A stretch of 64,000 bases of DNA from Acanthamoeba castellanii str. Neff. Lineage: Eukaryota; Discosea; Longamoebia; Acanthamoebidae. The notes below the pieces were generated by a model. The model saw nothing but the letters and a program-made list of their open reading frames with translations, did no database searches and had not been told where the DNA came from. A program made the translations under genes and the position numbers. Position 1 is the first letter of the stretch; every line of letters begins with the position of its first letter. Positions 21,448 through 33,900 of this stretch are shown piece after piece. The DNA lies in assembly GCF_000313135.1 (NCBI RefSeq), contig NW_004457611.1, positions 60,792-124,791 of the forward strand, in the 5' to 3' direction.

Positions 21448-22813
21448 TCATTGGCTGTTGAGGGGTTTGGCCACGAGGGACTCGAACAGGGGGATGAGCT
21501 CCGAGAGCGTGTCCGCGTGGTACCTGCAGCGACGAAGATCATGAACATGGGCATGCGTGTGTGGTGTGTGGCGTGTGCGTCGCGTGACGTGTGTCGCGCA
21601 TCGCCTGTCGTGCGTGTTATGTGGTGTGTGCTGTACAGCGTGTGTCGTGCGTGTCGTGTAGTGGGCGTACGTGGCTTCGGGAATCAAATATTGGTTCTTG
21701 GGGTTCTTGATGAGGACCGACGCACAGCCAGCTGCGGATGCGCTCCCCAGGTCGTCCCTTGGAAATAGATCGGTTCAGAGATGAAGACGATAAGAGCCTT
21801 TCACACCGTGTGTGTGTCGTGTGTGTGTGTGTGTGTGATGGAACGCGTACTTTGAATCACCGATGAAGAGGACCTCGTCCAAGTGGAAGTCCCACTCCTT
21901 GCAGATGTGCAAAATCGGCTCGGGCGCCGGCTTGTAGGGCCTGAACGCGCGGTCCAACACTTGGCCGCGCACAAGACGAAACGAACAACATCAGCGCCGA
22001 GGAAACTGTGATACGCAACACGTGGTCGCGCGTGTCGTGTGTCGCCGTGTGTGTGTGTGTGTGTGTGTGTGTCGTGTTACCAATGTCAAAATTGAGGCCC
22101 GAATGGGCGAGAAAATGCTCCACAGCCTTGCCCGCGTTTCGTGTCACGATGGCCTGCGCGCATTGTTTTCCCGCGCACGCACGAGATCAGTACGCGCACC
22201 GTGCGACACGCAATACGCAACACGCGCGCACCGTTTTGTAGGGACCGTGCGAGTGTTCACGGATCCATTGGAAGAGATCGAGCAGGCCCGGCTGGAGCTG
22301 CAGCTTTTCGATTCCTTCGTCCTCCATCTCCTCGATGATCTACGCTTGACACACGCATTCGTGTGTTTGTGTTTGTGTTTGTGTGAGATCACACAACCGC
22401 ACACGCCTACTCGGTTGGTTGGCGTACCTTCATGCATCGCACTCGCTCTTCGTCGTCCATCTTCTCCACCTGCGATGCGAACGTTGCGGTTTTAATACTT
22501 ACTAATTTTTATTGTTTTTTTGTTGTTTTTTTTAGTGCGGTACCTCGGTGAGCACGTCTAGGCCATGCGGAACGCCCACCCTCTGGCGCATCAAGGCGAA
22601 ATCCAGGACGGGTACGGTCACTAACCACAAGTGTCATTAATGCCAAATATATAAGAATTAAACAAACAAATAAATAAACAATTCTCAATATGTTGCGGCA
22701 ATCAAAAATAAAATCACAAAATATATTGGGCTTGGCGGCGTACGTGTGCCGTCCATGTCGAAGAGGAAGCCCTTGATGCCGCTGCCCAGCTTCTGTGCCG
22801 CCTGGTGCTCCAT
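21448..22813 (-). CDS. HAD-superfamily hydrolase/phosphatase
   Basis: Six or so exons. Start MEHQAAQKLGSGIKGFLFDMDGT contains HAD motif I (DMDGT) split by the first intron. Motif II is in MAIVTRNAG (Thr), the motif III Lys is probably in PYKPAPEPILHICKEW, and motif IV is FIGDSKYDDLGSASAAG. A helical cap lies between motifs I and II (VEKMDDEERVRCMKIIEEME...). The protein ends VAKPLNSQ. Length (~240 residues) and motifs fit small-molecule phosphatases of the phosphoglycolate-phosphatase/beta-phosphoglucomutase group; the substrate is unknown. An in-frame ATG further upstream (22900) exists, but the one at 22813 leaves room for the shared divergent promoter with the SDR gene. Confidence 0.85.
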
Positions 22814-22952
22814 CGTGTGCTGTCTTGGTCTGCCGGCCCACACGGCTTGGCCACACCTTCGCATGCAGCCGAGAAATTCCAAGAAATCACAAGAAATCAT
22901 GAGTGACGAGCAAAGAAATGATTATAATCCATTTTAATATTTTGTAGAAAAG
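22814..22952. promoter_or_regulatory. Short divergent promoter (HAD / SDR)
   Basis: Only 139 bases separate the two divergent start codons. No TATA box is evident. Confidence 0.5.
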
Positions 22953-24371
<1,419 letters not shown>

Positions 24372-24530
24372 TCGCACTTGATTGTGCGAGTGTTCCTATT
24401 CTTTTATTTCTTAGTTCCAGTTTTTTTGTTCTTGTTTTTCTCTTCCTTAAAAAAACGTTACTTTTTGTTTAAAAAGTAAAGTTAACAGCTTGGCCATGAT
24501 GTGGGACTCTGTGGATCACTTCCAGCCCCC

Positions 24531-25085
24531 ATGTCTCACTATGATTGGGTCCTCTGTTGTTGCCTGCTTAAAGAACTCTTACTCTCAGTGGGCAGTGAGG
24601 CTGCTGCGCTCTCGCAGGCCAGGAGCGGCGCGGCGGCGACCACGGTCTCCGGAGGAGAGGTCGCCCTCTTTGCCGGCGGCCAGACCTGGAACGGCAAGGT
24701 ATCCGACGTGGTGGACATGTTCAACCGGTCCTCTGGCGAGTGGCGCACCGCTCGGCTCAGCCAACCCCGCTACGGGGTCCGTGCCGCCTCCGTAGGCGAC
24801 CTGGCCTTCTTCGCCGGCGGCGCCGCGTACGCCGGCTCGGTTGTGGACATCTACAACGCGTCGTCCGATCAGTGGACCACGGCCCGGCGATCCAAGTACA
24901 CCAGCTACGGGTCGGCGGTGGCGTCGGTCGGCGACATGGTTCTGTTCTTTGCCGGCATCGTTGGCGGCCACTGCGCGCAGGTGGACATGTACAACGTGTC
25001 GTCCGGCCGGTGGGGCTGGGTCTGTCTCTCGGAGAAGCGCCTCGGGGTGGTGGCAACGACGGTCGGCGATCTTGCTCTGTTTGCC
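24531..25085 (+). pseudogene. Kelch-type repeat gene, 5' part, cut by retrotransposon
   Basis: An open frame encodes at least four kelch-like blades, each with the pattern G(D/E)xxxFAGG...VVDxYNxSSxxW: VALFAGGQTWNGK, DLAFFAGGAAYAGSVVDIYN, DMVLFFAGIVGG and DLALFA. The last blade breaks off at the insertion point 25085. The ATG at 24531 is the first in frame; the following hydrophobic stretch could be a poor signal peptide, or an upstream exon may be missing. The remainder of the gene resumes at 30033. Kelch blades form beta-propellers for protein or sugar binding. Confidence 0.75.
25081..25085 (+). repeat. Target-site duplication, left copy (TTGCC)
   Basis: TTGCC directly precedes the 5' LTR and recurs directly after the 3' LTR at 30028-30032. 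A 5-bp duplication is usual for Ty1/copia integrases. Confidence 0.9.
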
Positions 25086-25254
25086 TGTTGGATACTCATC
25101 TCTGGAGTTCCCTCTTTCCTTTTATATCCTTCTCCTTTTCTATCTTTCTACCTTGTATTTCTACCACTCCAAACTCCTACAATATATCTTTTTCTCTCCT
25201 CTTTGACGTTGTCACGTCTCCTACGGCTTCTCAGCCTATCTCGACCTTCCAACA
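25086..25254 (+). repeat. 5' LTR of element 1
   Basis: 169 bp, TG...CA ends with a short inverted terminus (TGTTGG/CCAACA). It differs from the 3' LTR at two positions by my reading: TCTGGAG vs TCTTGAG, and GACGTTG vs GACATTG. Confidence 0.95.
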
Positions 25255-25267
25255 GGTTATGGGCCCA
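25255..25267 (+). other. Primer-binding site complementary to tRNA-iMet anticodon arm
   Basis: GGTTATGGGCCCA starts immediately after the 5' LTR. Its complement TGGGCCCATAACC is the anticodon stem-loop (anticodon CAT) of eukaryotic initiator tRNA, not its 3' end. Drosophila copia uses the same cleaved half-tRNA primer. Confidence 0.85.
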
Positions 25268-25334
25268 CAATACCATTAGCGCAACGACCTAACCCCATCT
25301 TCATCAATCATTTCTTCAATCGCATCTCTGCATC

Positions 25335-26690
25335 ATGATCAACACCAACACCAACACCAACGGTCTCCAGATCACCCCTCTCCACAATCAATTGACATTC
25401 ACAGAGTGGAACTGTACTGTACGACTGGCTCTCCATGAACAAGGATGTACCAAATACATCACCACTGACTACACTGCCATTGTCCAGGTGGTTGATGACT
25501 ATGATGCAGAACACACTGCCACCCTCTTTGAGTCCCTTGACATCACCGCTGCAATTTCCATTGCATCAGAGTCAACCTCAGGGGAAAAATTGTCTCCTGT
25601 GAAGGTGAAATTGGCTGATGTGAAGAAGAAGCAGATTGCAGCCCTTCTTGATGACATGTCAGTGCTCAAGGTGGCTTGTGAACTGTGTAAGGGTTGGTGC
25701 AAGACGTTTGTTTTCATCTGCAGCACCATCATGCCAGATCTACTTGAGGATATCTCTGGCATGAGTGATGGCTGCCTGGTCACTCTCTGGATGGCCATCA
25801 ACAACTGATATGGCAACAATGATGTTGCTCTACAGGCTGTGTGATGTGACCTTGGCAAGCCAGACATCTACCTCATTTGTGCTGGTGACACAGTACACTC
25901 AATCTGGGCTCACATCCAGGTGCTCATCAGCATACTCACAGTCAAGACTGGCGGGCACAAGATGTCAGAGTGGAGTCAGCTCATCATCCTCTCCACCACT
26001 CTCAAGAGCATCAACCCAGCCTTCAAGGCCCAATTCAACACACTCACAGATGACACGCCCACAGAGGCCATTCTCAAGGCCCTTGATCACATCAAAGCCT
26101 CTCACCATGCTGCCCCCAGCTCTGACGCCATTCTCTATGCTGGTCAGGCTGACCAGCACCACTACAGGAACCATCAACATCAGGTATGTCCTGGTCCACT
26201 GCAGCCACCATCAGGTCCCCATGGTCAGTCACATTGTCAGGGCTGGAGTGGCAGCCAGAACAAGTGGTGCTCTCACCACAGCTCACGCAGCCATTCCCTG
26301 GAGCAGTGTCACAAGGCCGCCAGTCTGCGCTCACCCCAGACCACCATGCAGGCCGCCACCCTTGCTGCAATGACTGCTGCTGCCATTGCCGCCACTGCTG
26401 CACTGCCACCTCACACGCCGCAGACATCCATCTTTGCCGCCATGACTGCTGCCACCGCCGCCACATGCCCTAGTGACTTTGCCATCATTGCTGAGTCAGA
26501 TGTTGGCGCCGCTGTTCATGTGCTGGAGCTTGTGTCCCCCAATAAACAGCATCACACCTACTCCATCTTCTCCCTCATGTCACCAGTCCAGTTGCCCATG
26601 ATTGCTGACACCAGCGCCACCCAGCACACCACAAACCGGCAGGACCTGCTGCATGACTTTGTTCCACTTGCCATTCCCTCACTTGGTGTG
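25335..26690 (+). pseudogene. Copia gag region (broken)
   Basis: A gag-like helical region starting MINTNTNTNGLQITPLHNQL is interrupted by TGA at 25806-25808, then continues in another frame from about 25920. A degenerate zinc knuckle WCSHHSSRSHSLEQCH has His in place of the second Cys. The protease-like MIADTSATQ (DTSA variant of DSGA) follows near 26597, after which the frame shifts. Confidence 0.75.
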
Positions 26691-27867
26691 TGCTGATGGG
26701 GGTCACATTGAGTGTGTTGGACATGGCACCCTGCACGGCATCACCACCATCAGTGGCAGGCCCAGCAATGTCGTCATGCATGATGTTGTGTACATGCCCA
26801 GTGCATTGCACACACTCATCTCGCTGCAGCAGCTACTCAACGCCAGGTGCTGCATTGTGTTCAACCAGAAGCATGGGTTTCAATTCTTCCTTGATGATCA
26901 GTTGTGCCTCTTCAGCTATCAACCCAACCTCTACTATTTCACCATCACATTCATTCCTGCCATGGCCAACCCTGCTGCCAGAGCCACTGCTCTGTCAGTG
27001 GGCCACCCTCTGACATGCCTTGATCTTGTACACCACTGTCTTGGTCATGTCAGTGAGGAGTGCTGTTGGGAGTTTGTGTGCCAGTCAGCCAATCTCAGCA
27101 AGCATGAGAAGCAAGCCATGCTCTTGTCATCACTCTTGCCCTTCTGCAGTGTTTGCCTCATGGGCAAGCAGACAATGCATGGGGTTAGTTGGTCCCCAAG
27201 CACCAACCATGCTGTGCATGGACACTACCCTGGTGATCTTCTCTTGGTCAGGCCCTTGTGCCACTGATTGGCTGGTGGGCACATCTACATGCTCACCGTC
27301 ACCAACTCCTTCTCCTGGATGCACTTTGTGCGGCCCCTGCCCAACAAGTCATCTGCCACCATCAGCACTGCCCTACGTGCCATTGCTGTGGGTTTTCCTC
27401 CCTCCATACACATCCATTGTGTTCACCTTGACAACACAAAGGAGCTTGACACAATTGTTGGTGAGTGGATCCTCAAGGTGGGTGGCAAGCATGAACCAAC
27501 CCCACCCTACACCTCCAAGTACAATGGTGTCATTGAGTGGTTCAACCATGAGATCATGACCCACATGCACTGCCTCCTCTTCAATGCCTGTCTCTCCAGC
27601 AAGTGGTGGGCAGAGGCCACCTGGCATGCATGTGATGTCATCAACACTACTCCCTCTCAGTCCTCCCCAGCACATGCATCTCCATTCTGGCTCTGGCATG
27701 GAGCACTGCCACCAACAAGACACTTACAAGTCTTCAGCGCCCTGGGCATGATGTGTCTTCATGACCATGAGCGCCACAAGATCTCAGTGCAGTCCATTCC
27801 TGTCCAGTTCCTAGGGGTGGTGGACTACTCCTCCTCCATGTACTGTGTGTATGTGGTTGGCCAGTGA
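26680..27867 (+). pseudogene. Copia GAG-pre-integrase and integrase region (broken)
   Basis: The pre-integrase block (LVHHCLGHVSEECCWEFV, FCSVCLMGKQT) is followed by an integrase core. TGA at 27265-27267 splits it. Downstream are LDNTKELDTIVGEW (second Asp) and YTSKYNGVIEWFN (catalytic Glu), the usual D,D(35)E spacing region. The end KISVQSIPVQFLGV is the typical copia integrase tail. Confidence 0.8.
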
Positions 27868-28393
27868 CAACACCTGAAATGTCACCTTCAATGAGTGCAG
27901 CACCTCATGACCCTTGGATGACCTACAGCAGCCTGGCACCATGTTTGCCTACATTCCACTTCAGGATGACAATGATGACAACAGCAGTCTCCATGTGCCC
28001 CCAGCTGACACTGCACTACCTCCACCTGCTACATCAACTGTGCTGGCCCCAGCACCTACCCCTGTCCCAGGTGATGATGCCTCTGCAGCGCCACCTGTCA
28101 GCGGTCCCTCAGCAGTGGAGGGTGAGCCACCTGGTCCTGCTGCCCAGGCACCACTCCCCAGATTGGAGGAGATCCCCTCCACACACAACCTGTCCACATG
28201 AGACATGTTGGATAGCACACCTGTCCAGGTCATCCCAGCCACACAGATTGTTGACTCTGCTTGCAGCTCCACTACCACCAGCAGCAAGTAGGTGGAGTGT
28301 GCTGCCACCACCAGTGCGAAGCATGGCAGCAGTACTGTTGTGGTGACATGGTCAGGTTGAAGTGTGCATCAGCCTGTGTGGTTTGCCAACAGG

Positions 28394-28506
28394 CCACCAC
28401 CCAAGGGCGTGCTGGGCACATGCTGTGATGCCAGGATCTTGAGGACTGAGGAGACAAGGTTGAGCCTGGTGCTGGTGCATGTGCCCAGCACGCCCTTGGG
28501 TGGTGG
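28394..28506. repeat. 30-bp perfect inverted repeat within RT region
   Basis: Arms 28394-28423 and 28477-28506 are perfect reverse complements (arm begins CCACCACCCAAGGGCGTGCT), separated by 53 bases. The right arm encodes the normal RT context just before MDINNTF. The left arm and loop replace the missing RT N-terminus. Confidence 0.85.
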
Positions 28507-29845
28507 AACTCAATGGACATAAACAACACTTTCCTGCAGGCTGATCTCCATGAGGAGGTCTATGTGACACAGCCAGAGGGTTTCATCAACCCTGACAAGC
28601 CACATCACATCTTCTGTCTGAAGAGAGCCCTCTATGGCCTCAAGCAGGCGCCTCTCACATGGAATCACACACTAGACTCTTTTCTCATCAAGATAAGCTT
28701 CACCACAGCCACCACCAATCTGTGTCTCTACACACTGCACAACCACTCTGCAGTCAGCAACAGCAAGGACATCATCTACAAGCCTGACCTCCACTGCATC
28801 TTTGTGCAGTCCACCATTATCATAAAACCACTTGTCATCCTCTCTGTCTATGTGGACGACCTCCTCATTGTCAGTCTTCCCAATGATGTTGACACTGTCA
28901 AGGACCTATTGCGCAATCATTTCCACATCAAGGACTTTGGCCTGGTGTCCATGATTCTCAGCATGGACATCAGCTATGACATCACCATGTGGTGTACTCA
29001 ACATCTCTCAGCAACAGAAAATTCTTGACCTGGCCAGCAAGTTCAAGCTCATCAGCACCAAGCCACTCATGTGTCCTCTCCCCACTGGCACCAATCTACA
29101 TGTCATCAAGTGCACTTCACCCACACATGCCTCTCTCAAGTATCAGCAACTAGTTGGAGCCCTCCTCTACATCACTCTTGTGATGTGTCCTGATGTGCTA
29201 CATGCTGTTGTCTACCTGTCCTGGTTTGTCTGCATGTTCAACAACACCCACTTCAAGGCAGCATGGCATGTCCTATGATACCTCTATGGCACCAGTCAAC
29301 AGACAATTTGGTACACCCATGACAGGAGCTGTGCTGTCATGAGTAACAACCTGATCATTCACTGTGACGCCAGCAATGGTACTGATCCACTCACAATGAA
29401 GTCTTACTCCAGCAACATTGTGGTGTGGGCTGGCAGACCCATTGCATGGTGGTCAAGACTCCAGAAGACAGTGGCGCTCTCCACTGCTGAAGCAGAACTG
29501 GTAGCAGTGATGGACGCCACTTGACAAGCACTCTACCTGCAACATCTTCTACCAACACTCAGCTTCCAGCTCAACCAACCAATCCAGATCCTGAACAACA
29601 ATCAATCAACCATCACCATCATGCACAAACCAGTCTTTGCATGGCCCAAGAGACTCAAACACATTGCCATCAAGCACGTGTTCATGTACAACCACATTCA
29701 GCACAAGGACATCTCAGTCAACTACATCCCCATGAACAAGAACCTGGCGGATTTCCTGACCAAGCACATCACCAGTCCAAAGCTCGTTACAAGGCAAAAC
29801 TGGACCTCTCCACCAGAGGCTGAATGTGCTCTCAGTCACTCTTGA
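28507..29845 (+). pseudogene. Copia reverse transcriptase / RNase H (truncated, broken)
   Basis: RT begins abruptly at MDINNTFLQADLHEEVYV, then LYGLKQAPLTW and the catalytic box VYVDDLLIVS. Residues normally before this (fingers and first catalytic Asp context) are absent. A frameshift near 28985 moves to ISQQQKILDLASKF. TGA codons at 29276-29278 and 29522-29524 interrupt the connection/RNase H part (IHCDASN, STAEAELVAVMDAT, IQHKDISVNYIPMNKNLADF). The region ends before the polypurine tract. Confidence 0.85.
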
Positions 29846-29849
29846 TTCT

Positions 29850-29858
29850 GGGGGGGAA
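29850..29858 (+). other. Polypurine tract of element 1
   Basis: GGGGGGGAA directly before the 3' LTR, the usual plus-strand primer site. Confidence 0.85.
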
Positions 29859-30027
29859 TGTTGGATACTCATCTCTTGAGTTCCCTCTTTCCTTTTATAT
29901 CCTTCTCCTTTTCTATCTTTCTACCTTGTATTTCTACCACTCCAAACTCCTACAATATATCTTTTTCTCTCCTCTTTGACATTGTCACGTCTCCTACGGC
30001 TTCTCAGCCTATCTCGACCTTCCAACA
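29859..30027 (+). repeat. 3' LTR of element 1
   Basis: 169 bp, nearly identical to the 5' LTR (two differences, one being CG to CA). Confidence 0.95.
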
Positions 30028-30032
30028 TTGCC
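30028..30032 (+). repeat. Target-site duplication, right copy (TTGCC)
   Basis: Matches 25081-25085. Confidence 0.9.
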
Positions 30033-30621
30033 GGAGGCACCATCGACGGCGAGTGGGCCGTGGGCTCGGCGGTGGTGGACATCTTCAAGCTTGGCGCTCT
30101 TTGCTGGAGGCTACCTCGGCGAGAGGTATGGCGTCTCCGCGGTGGTGGACGTCTTTGATGCATCCGCCGGGCTCGTCTCGCCTTCCCCCACGCCATCAGC
30201 GTCGCCTTCGATCTCCACGTCACGTTCGCCGACGCCGTCAGTGTCGCCCACACCCTCCACTACGCCATCTACCACGCCGTCACCGTCGCCCACACCCTCC
30301 ACTACACCATCGACCACGCCGTCACCGTCGCCCTCACCTTCGCAGACGCGGTCAGCGTCGCCCATAGTTTCCACTACGCCATCGATCACGCCGTCAGCGT
30401 CGCCAGTCATCTCTCTCTCGCCTCTGCTGCAGCCCAGCCATTCGCCATCTGATCACGGCGGCTCAAGCGACAAGAAACTGGCGCTGGGCCTCGGCCTGGG
30501 TGTTGGTATAGCGGCGGTGGGCGGCTTGGTCGTCGTGGGTGGTGCAGTCACGCTCCACTACGTCAGGAAGAGACAACGATCTCGCGACAGCTTTGACTAT
30601 CAGCTGGTTTCAAACCTTTAA
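30033..30621 (+). pseudogene. Kelch-type gene, 3' part with transmembrane anchor
   Basis: Directly after the target duplication the kelch frame resumes in phase ([19 protein letters not shown]). It then shifts by one base near 30088 into [27 protein letters not shown], so part of a blade appears deleted as well. The rest is open: a ~95-residue Ser/Pro/Thr linker in SPTPS units, then a transmembrane helix ([20 protein letters not shown]) and a short cytoplasmic tail ([18 protein letters not shown]). The parent gene was probably a type I surface protein with an extracellular propeller. Confidence 0.75.
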
Positions 30622-30975
30622 TACAACCACGACAAGCTTGGTCGGGTGGTTAAAAGCGAAGAAAACGGCCGAGCGGGAGAGCCACAACAATGAGTTGGAG
30701 CCCCCGCGCAACCTCCCATTCGGCGGCCGGAGGCTCAAAGCAAGGGCCTGTCAACCTTGTTCTTCTCCCTTTGGGCCTATCGGCGGTGGGCATAAATTGC
30801 CTGCTGACCTATCATCCTCGGCTTACCCCCAGATATTACGGTGATCAGAGTTGGGGCTGCATGTTTGCACTCCCAGAAGCTGTCTCTTCTCTTTTTTTTT
30901 TGCTGTGACCCAGTGCAGTTCAGACAGCTCTGCAAGTTTGATCCCTTTCCACACTTATCAAGCAAGACCAGGGAC
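30622..30975. promoter_or_regulatory. Intergenic region before beta-helix gene
   Basis: 354 bases between the kelch gene end and the beta-helix start. A CATAAATT near 30790 is at most a weak TATA candidate. Nothing else recognised. Confidence 0.35.
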
Positions 30976-33900
30976 ATGCATAAGTTTGTGGGCGCTGTGC
31001 TGGCCCTGATTCTGTGCCTCGCTGTGGGCATGAGCTCCGGGGCGACCTACTACCTCTACCCGGACAACGCCGGGTGGTCGACCACCCTGAGCAGCCTCCA
31101 GGCCGGCGACACTGCCATCTTCGCCGCGTACGCCCCCTCCCGCCTCCCAAATTTTGAGGCATACCAAGAATTCCTCATAATTCTCTGTTTAATTTTGGTG
31201 TAGAGGCACGTACACCCTCACGGGGTACTACGCGCTCAACCTGGCCGGTACGGCGGCCGCGCCCATCGTGGTGAAGGGCGCCGGTGCGGGTCAGACCATC
31301 ATCCGCCAGCAGAGCACCGTCCAGAACATCGTCAACATGGTCGGCCAGTACTTCAGCTTCTACAACATGTCCTTCACCGGCGGTTCTCGCGGCGTCCGCC
31401 TCGGTCCTCGTACGTTTCTCACACGATAGCATCTTCTTATATCGTGTACATTGGCATCTCATATATATCTCTATATATTGTTTATTCTCTACAGAGTCAG
31501 CGTCGTACGTCACGTTCGAGGGGGTGCAGATCTACCATACCCAGGCGACGGCGTTCAGCGCCAACGACGCCGGCGCCGTCTACTCGAACCTGGTGCTGCG
31601 GCGCATGGAGGTGTACGACACGGGCTCGGAGACGGGTGAGTGCTTCTACCTCGGGTGCAACAACGACGCGTGCCAGGTGCGCGACAGCCTCGTGGAGCTC
31701 AACTACTGCCACGACACAGCCACCGCCCAGGCGGGCTACGGCAGTGGCATCCAGCTCAAGACCGGCTCCTACCGTACCTTATTTCCACACATACACACAC
31801 ACGTGACTTCTGGCCATTCTTTGATTGCTGATTGGCTGGCTCTTTACACTTGTTATTCTTAGGCAACATCATCAGGGACAATGTTATCTACAACACTGGT
31901 GCTCCTGGCATTCTGATCTACGATGACTACCAAGTATGACACTTTTCACATCTCACATGCAACCACACGCGAACAAGTGTAAAACTGGTTTTTTTTAAAC
32001 TCATGTGCCGATGTGTAGAGGGGCGTGAACTTGGTCGAGGGCAACGTGATAGTGGGGACCCAGGACGCTGGCATTCAGCTCAGCTCGGGCGCCATCATCA
32101 GGAACAACATCGTTGTGGGCGCGGCGGGTTACGGCATCTTCCTGGCCAACAACCAGAACCAGCAGAGCGGCGTGTTCCACGACGTCCAGATCGTGCACAA
32201 CACTGTTTATAACTCCGGCGCTGCCGATCTCTACCTCAGGGTACGCTCGCACACTACTGGCTTGTTGATTGATTCGATGACGACATTCCTTGCTGATGAT
32301 GAAACACACGCATTTGGTCCAGGCGCTGAGCGGAAGCCAGTTCGTGATCGCCAACAACGCGTTCCTGTCGTCAAGCAACGCCTTCGCCGTGCAGACCCAG
32401 ACCAACACCGTGTGGCTCAAGAACGCCTACGTGTCCGGCTCCGCCCCTCCTGGTATACACACCGCACAATTTCCTCACATTTCCCACGTTATCGCGTACC
32501 AACGTCAACTGTGTGTCTGGCGACAATCACTGATCGACGCGCGTATGTGTGTCGCGGTGTATTTGAAGGCGTGCCATCGACTGGTGTGTTCCAGGTGACC
32601 GCCGGCGCGGTGATCAACGCGGGCGCCAACAACTTCTACCCGTCGGTCGGCAGCCCGCTCATCAACGCCGGCAGCACGGCCTATCCGTCGCCCGCCACCC
32701 GCGACTACAACGGCTCCCCCCGAACCGGCTCCACCCCCACCGTCGGCGCCTTCGTAAGTCGCCACCATTTTATATATATCTATATATTGTATTATATATT
32801 CTACATAGCTCCGACATAGTTCGACTTACACTCGCGCGTCATAGACCTACACGACTTCGACCAATCCCGGCGCGGCCATCGCCCGGGGCTTCAAGACTCT
32901 GATTGGCTCGGCGCCCGCGGCCTCGGCCAGCTCCGTGCCCAGCGCGTCCAGGACTCCCTCCTCGACTCCCACCAGGACTCCCACTAGGACTCCGTCGCCC
33001 AGCACTTCCAAGGTCGTCGCGCCCAGCGCCACGCGCACTCCGACCGCGACTCCCACCAGGACTCCCACTAGGACTCCGTCGCCCAGCACGTCCAAGGTCG
33101 TCGCGCCCAGCCCGTCGCGCACCCCAACCGCGACTCCCACCAGGAGCCCGACCAGGACTCCCACTAGGACTCCGTCGCCGAGCACGTCCAAGGTGGTCGT
33201 CGCGCCCAGTGCGTCGCGCACCCCGACCGCGACTCCCACCAGGACCCCTACCAGGAGCCCGACCAGAACGCCATCCGCCAGCCCCCAGTCCCCCAGCACC
33301 GGTAACACGTACTACCTGACCCCGACCAGCGCTTGGACCACCACCATCGGCACCCTCCAGGCCGGCGACACTGCCATCCTTGCCGCGTACGACGAGCTCG
33401 TCTTTTTATCTATTATCTGTGTTCTATTATCTAATATCTGTTATTTCTTTTTATTGTTATCATCACCATTGCTGTTATTCTTCGCATTCTTACCTGCGCT
33501 ACGTTCGTGTATGTAGTGGAACGTACACGCTCAACGGCTATTGGGCGCTCAACCTTGTGGGCAGCGCGAGCGCGAAGATCAAGATCAAGGGCGCCGGCAC
33601 GGGCCAGACCATCATCCGGCAGCTCAGCACCGCCCAGAACATTCTCAACGTGCAGGGCCAGCACTTCGGCTTCTACGACCTCGACTTCACCGGCGGCTCT
33701 CGCGGCATCCGCCTCGGCACCCGTACCACCCCTCCCCTACACGTGCCACGCATTCCACAGCCATTTCCTGTATTCCTGGCATTCTTCCACACCAACTAAC
33801 CTGGTGGGAAACCTGGTGAATTCCCAGAGTCGACTTCCTATGCTACTTTCGACAATGTGCGCATTTACTCGACTCAGTCGACGGCGTTCAGCGCCAACGA

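Larger units (their letters stand above)
25086..30027 (+). mobile_element. Ty1/copia LTR retrotransposon (element 1, 4942 bp)
   Basis: Complete element with two 169-bp LTRs beginning TGTTGG and ending CCAACA, a 5-bp target duplication, primer-binding site, polypurine tract, and gag-protease-integrase-RT-RNase H order, which defines Ty1/copia. It lies in the same orientation as the kelch gene it interrupts. The coding part is broken by several TGA stops, at least two frameshifts and loss of the RT N-terminus, so it is not autonomous. Composition differs sharply from the host: I count 4 CpG in 27301-27900, whereas nearby host exons have dozens per 500 bases. Confidence 0.95.

Noticed and set aside
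25079..25292. Kelch frame running on into the LTR as an alternative C-terminus
   Set aside because: It reads LTR and primer-binding sequence; no family similarity.
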